Positions 1 through 6,182 of a stretch of 10,249 bases of DNA are shown here, piece by piece (the first letter of the stretch is position 1; the number at the start of each line of letters is the position of its first letter). A program made the position numbers and the translations under genes. Source of the stretch: Chloroflexota bacterium (GTDB lineage Bacteria > Chloroflexota > Anaerolineae > Anaerolineales > UBA11657); the NCBI GenBank assembly GCA_003670425.1, contig QWRL01000078.1, forward strand, positions 1 through 10,249, given 5' to 3'. The notes under the pieces are model-generated. The model was given only the letters and a program-made list of their open reading frames with translations. It was not told the DNA's origin and made no database searches.

Positions 1-1
1 G

Positions 2-1648
2 GCACTGGTGGTCAACACCATCAACGCAAGTGTGGTGCAGCAAGTGCCGCAGATGGGCATCATGAAAACAGTGGGTGCATTGCGCGGCCAGATTAGCAGC
101 GTTTATCTGGCCGGTGTAATTGTGTATGGCCTGCTTGCTGTTGCCGTGGCTGTTCCGCTGGGCGCGCTCGGCGGCGTGCTGTTATCCGGTTATATCTTGC
201 GCATCTTGAATGTGCCCGGGTCCGGCTACCAGCTGCTGCCGCAGATTGTGGCTGCGCAGTTGGCGACCGGGCTGCTGGTGCCGCTGCTGGCGGCCATCTG
301 GCCGGTGTTGCAGGGTGTGGGCGTATCCGTGCGCGAGGCGCTGAGCAGTTATGGTGTGGGCCAAGGGCGCTTTGGCACGCGCTGGCTTGATCAATTTTTG
401 GGCAGCCTGCGCGGCCTGCCGCGCATGGTATTGCTGATGCTGCGCAACAGTGTGCGGCGCCTCGAACGCGTGGCGTTGACGCAGGTGGTGCTGGTGACGG
501 CTGGCGCTATTTTTATGATGGTGCTCAGCACGCATTACTCATTCATTGAGACGATTGCCGAAACGTGGCGCGCCTTTGGCTATGACGGTTATGTGGTTTT
601 TGAGCAGCCGCAGCTGATACCGGAAGTGGTGGATGTACTGGCAGCGCGGCCCGGCATTGAGCGTGTGGAAATGTGGCTATGGCAGTCGGCACAAACTACG
701 CTGCCAAAAATTATTCAGGCGGTTGGTGCGGAAAAGGGGCCGCCGGCGCAGATGCGCGGCGACCGCGGTGGAAGTGTCGGCGGCAACAGTTCCGGCACAG
801 GCTGGCGCGTGGGGCTGCGCGGCGTGCCGTTGGATACAAAGATGTTCAAGCCAAAGATTGTGGCCGGGCGCGGCTTGCAAGCTGGCGAGCAGCGCAGCAT
901 GCTGTTGAACGAGAAGCTTGCCGTGGAAATCGGCATTGGCGTCGGGCAGAATCTGGAACTTGATCTGGGCAATGAGCGCAAGGTGACTTGGCACATTGTG
1001 GGCCTGGTGTCAGACATTACCAACAATCAAGAGACCGGCTATGTGGTGCGCGAAGAACTGGCGCGCGAGATCAACAGCGTGGGGCGCGCAACCTTTGCGC
1101 ACATCACGATGAGCGACCAAACGGCAGTCGGGCAACGCCGGCTGCTGGCCGATCTATCAGCATTTCTGAAGGCGCGCGGCATGAGCGTATCCAGCACGCG
1201 CACTTCCGCGGGCGACCGCGAAGACACGAACGCACAGTTTGGCATCCTGACAACCGTGCTCTTGACGATGTCTTTTGCGATGGCCTTGGTTGGCGCAATC
1301 GGGCTGTCCGGCACCTTGTCCATCAATGTGATGGAGCGCCGGCGCGAGATTGGCGTGATGCGCGCAGTGGGCGCGTCATCTTCGGATGTTGCGTATGTTT
1401 TTGTGGGCGAGGGTTTGTTGCTGGGCATCACCAGCTGGCTGCTGGCCATGCCGCTGAGTGTGCTGGGCGGACCGCCATTTGTGGCGTCCATCAGCAGTGC
1501 CATCAGCTTCTCGGGCCGCTATCACTTGGACCTGGCCGGCTTTTGGTGGTGGCTGTTGATTGTGGTGGTACTTTCAATTGTGGCCAGCTGGCTTCCGGCC
1601 CGCCGTGCCACTGAGATCAGCGTGAAAGACAGCCTTTCATATGAATAA
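2..1648 (+). CDS. ABC transporter permease, double FtsX/MacB type (5' partial)
   Basis: Membrane subunit of an ABC export system. The frame is open to the left window edge (codons for Ala-Leu precede the GTG at 8), so the true start lies upstream; residue numbers here count from that GTG. Two halves can be seen. The first is the end of one FtsX domain, with the signature VPQMGIMKTVGA (13-24) and hydrophobic segments near 36-66 and 83-105. The second is a full unit: a membrane segment near 158-178, an extracytoplasmic MacB-like domain at about 190-405, the matching signature RRREIGVMRAVGAS (444-457), further segments near 412-436, 466-488 and 511-530, and the usual family ending PARRATEISVKDSLSYE. 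Repeated FtsX signatures of this kind mark the large double-domain permeases of lipoprotein or macrolide-type exporters. The substrate cannot be read from sequence. The adaptor gene follows after 65 bp; the ATPase is not seen. Confidence 0.88.
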   Translation, partial: ALVVNTINASVVQQVPQMGIMKTVGALRGQISSVYLAGVIVYGLLAVAVAVPLGALGGVLLSGYILRILNVPGSGYQLLPQIVAAQLATGLLVPLLAAIWPVLQGVGVSVREALSSYGVGQGRFGTRWLDQFLGSLRGLPRMVLLMLRNSVRRLERVALTQVVLVTAGAIFMMVLSTHYSFIETIAETWRAFGYDGYVVFEQPQLIPEVVDVLAARPGIERVEMWLWQSAQTTLPKIIQAVGAEKGPPAQMRGDRGGSVGGNSSGTGWRVGLRGVPLDTKMFKPKIVAGRGLQAGEQRSMLLNEKLAVEIGIGVGQNLELDLGNERKVTWHIVGLVSDITNNQETGYVVREELAREINSVGRATFAHITMSDQTAVGQRRLLADLSAFLKARGMSVSSTRTSAGDREDTNAQFGILTTVLLTMSFAMALVGAIGLSGTLSINVMERRREIGVMRAVGASSSDVAYVFVGEGLLLGITSWLLAMPLSVLGGPPFVASISSAISFSGRYHLDLAGFWWWLLIVVVLSIVASWLPARRATEISVKDSLSYE

Positions 1649-1703
1649 CCGTTAGCCAGCGCTCATTTCGTGGTCGTTGGGAAATATAAAAATTAGGAGA
1701 TAT

Positions 1704-1709
1704 AGGTGG
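1704..1709 (+). promoter_or_regulatory. Ribosome binding site of the adaptor gene
   Basis: AGGTGG lies four bases before the ATG at 1714 and supports that start. A second purine-rich site, AGGAGA at 1695-1700, sits 13 bases upstream in an A/T-rich leader; its spacing is long for this ATG. The 65-bp gap shows no convincing promoter or terminator, so co-transcription with the permease is likely. Confidence 0.6.
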
Positions 1710-1713
1710 ACTG

Positions 1714-3219
1714 ATGAGAACAAACAAATTGAGCGGCGTTGCGGCGGTAGCCCTGTGTGGTGTATTGGTGGCTGCCTGTGGCGGGGTGGCTGCTGTGACA
1801 CCGGTGGCAACGGCCGGCCCGGTGGCGGAGGTGGTCGGTGCGGTACTGGCGGAAGGCCGCTTGGTGCCAAAGAATTACCGCCAACTCGCATTCACGATGG
1901 GTGGGCAACTGGTGGAGGTGCTGGTAGCGCAGGGTGATGCGGTGGCTGAAGGCGATGTGCTCGCGCGCCTGGGCAATGCGCAAGACCTTGCGGCTGTGCT
2001 GGACCGGGCGCGCCTCGAACAGTTGAACGCGGAGCAGGCGCTGGACGCACTGAACGACAACGCCGGCAAAGTGCGCGCTGCAGTGCAGAGCGAACTGGCA
2101 ACTGCGGCGGACAAGCTGGAGCGTGCCAACCGCAAGCTGCGCAACCTGAAGAGCCCGGATGTGGCGTATTACGAGCGCGCGCTGCGCGACTCGCAGTTTG
2201 CGTACACCAAGGCGCAGCAAAACACCGAGGCAGTCGATCTTTCGGCTAGTGGCAGCGCAAAGAACAATCTGGATGCAGCCACTGAGAACCAGAAGGAGGC
2301 GCAGAAGCGCTACGACAAAATTGTGCAGGCGGTTAACGGCTGCACAGTGATCCCCAACCCCAAATATAAAAACCAAACACTGGTGAACGTGGGCGGCGCC
2401 ACCTACTCTGTGGGCAGTGACCAAAAGCTGACGCTGATTACGGATCCGGACGTGACTAATGATCCAACCAAGCAGTGCGACTCCAATCGCAAGGTGACGG
2501 TAGATGGTGTCTCGCAGACTTTGGCAGAGGTTACCGATGCGTTGGGCGGCGCGCGCGACCGCACGCGGCTGGCGCAGATTGCCTACAACCAGGGGCAGAT
2601 GACCAACACGACGGCGCTGGACAAGATGGCGCAGGATTTGGAAGATGCCGAAAACCGGTTGCGGTATGCCAAAGAAGCGCCGAAGAATATTGATGTGGCC
2701 TTGGCCGAAGCGGAAGGCGCTGTGGCGCAGGCTGCAATTGATGATGCCACGCGCCGCCTTGCGGACATGGGCGCCAGTGGCCCGAACCCGGATGACTTGA
2801 AACTGATTGAGACGCGTCTGGCGCAGGCGACTGCGGCCGTGGCCGCGGCCGAGGCAAACCTGGCGGACAACGAGCTGCGCGCCCCGATTGCGGGCGCGGT
2901 GGTGCGCATGGCGCTAAAGGTTGGCGAGTTTGTGCAGCCCGGCCTGCCTTTGGTAACGCTGGCGCAGCCGAACGAGTGGGAAGTGCTCACCGACAATCTG
3001 ACCGAGATTGAGGTGCCGCAGGTGAGCGTGGGACAGGCCGTGACGATTGTGCCGGATGCGCTGCCGGACGTAAAGCTCAATGGCAAGGTGACCGAGATTG
3101 CGCAGCTGTTTGAGGAGAAGCGCGGCGACATCACATACACCGTGAAGGTGGCGCTTGGCGATAACGACCCGCGCCTGTTGTGGGGCATGACCGTGCTGGT
3201 GACCTTCCCGGCACCCTAA
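1714..3219 (+). CDS. HlyD-family efflux adaptor, predicted lipoprotein
   Basis: Adaptor (membrane-fusion-type) subunit that should work with the preceding ABC permease outside the cytoplasmic membrane. The N-terminus is a lipoprotein signal: charged MRTNK, a hydrophobic stretch, and the lipobox VAAC with the lipidated Cys at residue 22. The first half of the biotinyl-lipoyl-like domain is at about 50-88 (MGGQLVEVLVAQGDAVAEGDVL). Ala/Glu/Lys-rich helices follow at about 90-205 and 265-385, forming the expected coiled-coil hairpin. The second lipoyl half is at about 386-416 (ELRAPIAGAVVRMALKVGEF) and a barrel domain runs from about 420 to 501. At 501 residues it is longer than many HlyD/RND adaptors. 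Part of the excess is a non-coiled insertion near 206-265 with two cysteines (210 and 255). Family assignment is firm; the exported substrate is unknown. A strong hairpin 18 bases after the stop ends the unit. Confidence 0.88.
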   Translation: MRTNKLSGVAAVALCGVLVAACGGVAAVTPVATAGPVAEVVGAVLAEGRLVPKNYRQLAFTMGGQLVEVLVAQGDAVAEGDVLARLGNAQDLAAVLDRARLEQLNAEQALDALNDNAGKVRAAVQSELATAADKLERANRKLRNLKSPDVAYYERALRDSQFAYTKAQQNTEAVDLSASGSAKNNLDAATENQKEAQKRYDKIVQAVNGCTVIPNPKYKNQTLVNVGGATYSVGSDQKLTLITDPDVTNDPTKQCDSNRKVTVDGVSQTLAEVTDALGGARDRTRLAQIAYNQGQMTNTTALDKMAQDLEDAENRLRYAKEAPKNIDVALAEAEGAVAQAAIDDATRRLADMGASGPNPDDLKLIETRLAQATAAVAAAEANLADNELRAPIAGAVVRMALKVGEFVQPGLPLVTLAQPNEWEVLTDNLTEIEVPQVSVGQAVTIVPDALPDVKLNGKVTEIAQLFEEKRGDITYTVKVALGDNDPRLLWGMTVLVTFPAP

Positions 3220-3237
3220 AGAAAGCCTTAAATCAGG

Positions 3238-3276
3238 CACAAAGGCACAGCCTGCAGCGCAGTCTGTGCCTTTGTG
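3238..3276 (+). terminator. Hairpin terminator after the adaptor gene
   Basis: A perfect 13-bp inverted repeat has arms CACAAAGGCACAG (3238-3250) and CTGTGCCTTTGTG (3264-3276). The 13-base loop contains a further 4-bp stem, CTGC/GCAG (3252-3255 with 3259-3262). It starts 18 bases after the adaptor stop. The tail is only GTTTAAT, a short T run, so termination strength is uncertain. Because the arms are symmetrical it could act from either side. It lies upstream of the dehydrogenase start, so it separates two transcription units. Confidence 0.65.
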
Positions 3277-3287
3277 GTTTAATCCGC

Positions 3288-3303
3288 TGGCTGCTCGCAG
3301 CCA
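3288..3303. repeat. Short inverted repeat before the dehydrogenase gene
   Basis: The arms TGGCTGC (3288-3294) and GCAGCCA (3297-3303) are perfect complements with only TC between them, so the hairpin would form with about six pairs and a four-base loop. It sits between the upstream terminator and the ribosome binding site of the dehydrogenase gene. It could be an operator half-site pair, a leader hairpin, or chance in GC-rich DNA. Confidence 0.35.
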
Positions 3304-3313
3304 AATCTTCGCT

Positions 3314-3317
3314 GGAG
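3314..3317 (+). promoter_or_regulatory. Ribosome binding site fixing the dehydrogenase start
   Basis: GGAG, six bases before the ATG at 3324. This decides the start. The open frame extends further up to an in-frame ATG at 3180, but that extension runs through the end of the adaptor gene and the terminator hairpin and has no family similarity. Confidence 0.7.
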
Positions 3318-3323
3318 ACTGCC

Positions 3324-4853
3324 ATGCCTAAAAATCTGCTCTCGAAATTACGCATCAAAGCTGCCAATCTGGGTACGTGCAGCGGCCCGCAGCAGTGGTT
3401 GGAGGATGGCGGCGGAGCGTGGCTGGTTTCAAATAACCCGACCACGGGGCGCGAGATTGCGCGCGTGCGCACGGCATCGCCGGCGGCGTACGAGACCACC
3501 GTGAAGCGCAGCCGCGCTGCATTTGAAAGCTGGCGCAGCGTACCGGCGCCGCAGCGCGGCCAGCTGGTGCGCGACCTGGGCAATGCTTTGCGGGCGCAGC
3601 TCGAGCCGCTGGGCGAATTGATTGCGCTTGAAGTGGGCAAGATTCGCGCCGAAGGCATTGGTGAAGTGCAGGAGATGATCGACATCTGCGACTTTGCGGT
3701 CGGGCTTTCGCGCCAGCTGTACGGGCTCAGCATGCATTCGGAGCGGCCGGGGCACCGCATGTACGAGCAATGGCATCCGCTCGGCCCGGTGGGTGTGATC
3801 ACGGCTTTCAACTTTCCGGCCGCGGTCTGGTCATGGAATGCTGCGGTTGCTGCCGTATGCGGCGACACGGTGATTTGGAAACCATCGGAGCTGGCGCCGC
3901 TGACCGCAATTGCCATCCAGCACATTGCGAATGATGTGATGCGCGACCATGGCGTGACGGGCGTGTTCAGCCTGGCGGTGGGTGACGGGCGGCAGGTGGG
4001 CGTGCGGCTGGCTGCGGACCCGCGCATCCCGTTGCTGGCGTTCACGGGGTCCGTGCGCACGGGGCGGGAGGTGGCGCAAGCTGTGAGTGCGCGTCTTGGG
4101 CGCACGCTGCTTGAGCTGGGCGGCAACAATGCCATCGTTGTAGCAGCGGATGCAAACCTTTCGCTGGCGGTGCGCGCCATATTGTTCGGCGCAGTGGGCA
4201 CTGCGGGGCAGCGCTGCACATCCACGCGCCGCATCATTGTGCATCGCTCCGTGGCAAAGCCGCTGGCACTGCGCCTGGCGCGCGCATACAAGCAGGTTGT
4301 AGTGGGCGACCCGCTGCGACCGGCCACATTGATGGGTCCGCTGATTACAGCGCAGGCGGTGGCAGCAATGCAGGCTGCGCTGCGGCGTGCGCTTTCAGAC
4401 GGCGGCAAGCTGCTGTTTGGCGGAAAGGTGCGCGCGGACCTTGGCCCGCAGTTTGTGGAGCCGGCAATTGTGCTGATGCCAAAGCAGACCGAGATTGTGT
4501 GCGATGAAACCTTTGCGCCAATTTTGTATTTGATGGAGTTCGACACGCTGGCCGAAGCGGTGGCAATGCACAACGGAGTTGACCAGGGCTTGTCTAGCGC
4601 CATCTTTACCGAGTCTGTTTCAACGATGGAGGCGTTTCTGGCTGCGGGCGGCTCCGATTGCGGCATTGCGAATGTGAACATTGGCACATCGGGCGCGGAG
4701 ATTGGCGGCGCGTTTGGCGGCGAGAAGGACACCGGCGGCGGCCGCGAGTCCGGGTCTGATGCGTGGAAGACTTACATGCGGCGGCAGACCACAACCATCA
4801 ACTGGTCCGGGCAGCTGCCGCTGGCACAGGGCATCAAGTTTGGGGCAGACTAG
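3324..4853 (+). CDS. amaB: ALDH7-family aldehyde dehydrogenase (alpha-aminoadipic semialdehyde / P6C dehydrogenase)
   Basis: NAD(P)-dependent cytoplasmic enzyme expected to oxidise alpha-aminoadipic semialdehyde (in equilibrium with piperideine-6-carboxylate) to alpha-aminoadipate in lysine catabolism. Its 509 residues match the usual ALDH7 length. Visible landmarks: cofactor and oxyanion-hole region ITAFNFP with Asn163; WKPSE with Lys186; FTGS at 240-243; general-base Glu264 in LELGGNNA; catalytic Cys298 in GTAGQRCTSTRR; ExF at 395-397. The family-specific tail GGEKDTGGGRESGSDAWK, followed by a TYMRRQT and LPLAQGIKFG ending, is typical of antiquitin/AmaB proteins. Glu117 (QEMIDICDFAVGLSR) and Arg297 next to the Cys appear to match residues used for aminoadipate-type substrates in ALDH7A1. 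The symbol is a family-level transfer; substrate is inferred. The following gene starts 27 bp later. Confidence 0.9.
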   Translation: MPKNLLSKLRIKAANLGTCSGPQQWLEDGGGAWLVSNNPTTGREIARVRTASPAAYETTVKRSRAAFESWRSVPAPQRGQLVRDLGNALRAQLEPLGELIALEVGKIRAEGIGEVQEMIDICDFAVGLSRQLYGLSMHSERPGHRMYEQWHPLGPVGVITAFNFPAAVWSWNAAVAAVCGDTVIWKPSELAPLTAIAIQHIANDVMRDHGVTGVFSLAVGDGRQVGVRLAADPRIPLLAFTGSVRTGREVAQAVSARLGRTLLELGGNNAIVVAADANLSLAVRAILFGAVGTAGQRCTSTRRIIVHRSVAKPLALRLARAYKQVVVGDPLRPATLMGPLITAQAVAAMQAALRRALSDGGKLLFGGKVRADLGPQFVEPAIVLMPKQTEIVCDETFAPILYLMEFDTLAEAVAMHNGVDQGLSSAIFTESVSTMEAFLAAGGSDCGIANVNIGTSGAEIGGAFGGEKDTGGGRESGSDAWKTYMRRQTTTINWSGQLPLAQGIKFGAD

Positions 4854-4880
4854 GCAGCTTCCCAAGCCGGGCAGCCGCAC

Positions 4881-6152
4881 ATGACTGCGCCACTCCAACT
4901 GGTAACACCGCCGGGCGCTGCGGCGCAGGCGAGTGCCGTTCTGATTGCCAGCCTGCTGAAGCAGGAGCAAGTAGAGCTGACGGCGGATGCGCTCAGCCAA
5001 GAATTTTTTGGCGTGTTGGCAGACTTTGAAAAGCAGGCTGTGCGCAGCGGATTGAACGGGGCGGACAATCCGTTCACGCAATTGAGCGCGGAGCTGGTGC
5101 AGTGGATGCACCAGCAGGCGGCGGGCCGGCGCACGGCCACAGATGTGCCGGCCGAGTTTAGCGAGGAGATTGGGCGCAGCCGCCACATGCGGGAAGAGGC
5201 GGCGCACAACCCCGGGCTGCTGGTGATTGTGGTGCGCATGCTGGAGAAGCTGGCTGCCCGGCCGGAGCTGGCTGCGCATCCGCGCGTGCATGCCGAGGTG
5301 TTAAAGGAACTTGGCAGCGCATATGCAGAGCTGCCGGTTGCGGATAGGCAGCGCGCCGTGCAGGCTGGTATTGCCCGATTGCTGCAAGCCCGGGCTCTGG
5401 TACCGGCTGGGCAGGATCCGGCATTTTCTGCAGGGATTTTGCATGATTTGGGAAACGCGCATTTGCACCTGCCGCAAATGGGGGCGCTGCGAGACGCCGC
5501 AGTGGGTGCTGCGAGCGCTGCGTTTGAATCTGCGCTGGCACTTGCGCCGGACCACACCCCGCCCGGCGGGCGCGCGCTAATGCATTTGGGGCTGGCCACG
5601 GCTGCGGGCATTCGTGGCCGCTTTCAAGCGGCGCTCGCAGAGTTTGTAAGTGCGTTGGAGATTTTCACACCCACCGCAAACCCGATTGGTTACGCATGGG
5701 TTCAGGCGCGCAGTGGTTCGGTTGATCTGCATTGGCAGGGCGCGTTTGCGGCAGCCCAGGCGGCGTATGCAGCTGCGCTTAGCGTGCACACGGCTGAGTC
5801 AAACGCGTTGATGCATGCCGGCTTGCAGGCGCAGCTGGCTTTGGCGTGGCTCAGCACCCCGGGCTCGGCGGGCGTGCCGGCTGCAGCGCGCGCAATTGAA
5901 GCCGCGCAAAGCGCGCTGCCGGCATTTGCTGCGCCGGCGATGGCGCACCAATTGTCACTGGCGTTTGGTCCTGTGTTTGCACCATGGCAGGGTGCTGAAG
6001 GGCGCAGCCTGCTGCGCGCGGAGGTTGCGCAGTTGGCGGATGCCACGGGAGAGGCAGAGCGCCGCCAGTTGTGTCGCGCGCATTTGCGCATGCTGGTGGC
6101 GGACCCGGAACAGGCGCACGCACATTTGCAGCGCGCCGCGCAGGCGCTTTAG
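4881..6152 (+). CDS. TPR-like repeat protein of unknown function
   Basis: A 423-residue, Ala-rich, almost wholly helical protein with no signal peptide or membrane segment, so probably cytoplasmic. The N-terminal 130 residues show no domain I recognise. From about 140 to 325 there are degenerate tetratricopeptide-like units about 41-47 residues apart, each with a LGxAxxxLP-like element: KELGSAYAELP (142-152), HDLGNAHLHLP (188-198), MHLGLATAAG (234-243), and a weaker one near 276-285. Phrases such as FVSALEIFTPTANP recall the TPR arrays often found in cyanobacterial and Chloroflexota scaffold or CHAT-associated proteins, but no protease or other catalytic domain is present. ATG 4881 is the first start after an in-frame stop (the dehydrogenase TAG). 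It lacks a clear ribosome binding site, so translation may depend on coupling to the dehydrogenase. A role as a protein-binding scaffold is inference only. Confidence 0.75.
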   Translation: MTAPLQLVTPPGAAAQASAVLIASLLKQEQVELTADALSQEFFGVLADFEKQAVRSGLNGADNPFTQLSAELVQWMHQQAAGRRTATDVPAEFSEEIGRSRHMREEAAHNPGLLVIVVRMLEKLAARPELAAHPRVHAEVLKELGSAYAELPVADRQRAVQAGIARLLQARALVPAGQDPAFSAGILHDLGNAHLHLPQMGALRDAAVGAASAAFESALALAPDHTPPGGRALMHLGLATAAGIRGRFQAALAEFVSALEIFTPTANPIGYAWVQARSGSVDLHWQGAFAAAQAAYAAALSVHTAESNALMHAGLQAQLALAWLSTPGSAGVPAAARAIEAAQSALPAFAAPAMAHQLSLAFGPVFAPWQGAEGRSLLRAEVAQLADATGEAERRQLCRAHLRMLVADPEQAHAHLQRAAQAL

Positions 6153-6182
6153 TGTAGGGTGCGGCTGCGCGCCGCGCGGGAT

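Noticed and set aside
1693..2424. A 243-codon minus-strand frame opposite the adaptor gene.
   Set aside because: The plus-strand frame has a lipobox, lipoyl halves and coiled coils; the opposite translation has no coherent domain.
3180..3323. A 48-codon N-terminal extension of the dehydrogenase to an upstream ATG.
   Set aside because: It overlaps the adaptor's last codons and runs through the terminator hairpin, while ATG 3324 has a well-spaced GGAG and gives the standard family length.
3233..4732. A 499-codon minus-strand open frame antisense to the dehydrogenase gene.
   Set aside because: It lies wholly opposite a gene with clear ALDH7 motifs, and its translation is Ser/Arg/Pro/Thr-rich with no family features. 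Long antisense frames are expected opposite GC-biased codons.
4850..5611. A 253-codon minus-strand frame opposite the TPR-like gene.
   Set aside because: The composition (Ser/Ala/Arg/Cys-rich) is that of a shadow frame, and the plus-strand frame has a coherent helical repeat pattern, starts after the dehydrogenase stop and spans the whole gap.
6153..6182. Possible terminator between the convergent TPR and Fe-S genes: GCGGC/GCCGC (6161-6165 with 6171-6175), and an 11-bp direct repeat GCGCGCCGCGC at 6131-6141 and 6167-6177.
   Set aside because: The stem is only five pairs with no T run on either strand, and both patterns are common in such GC-rich sequence.
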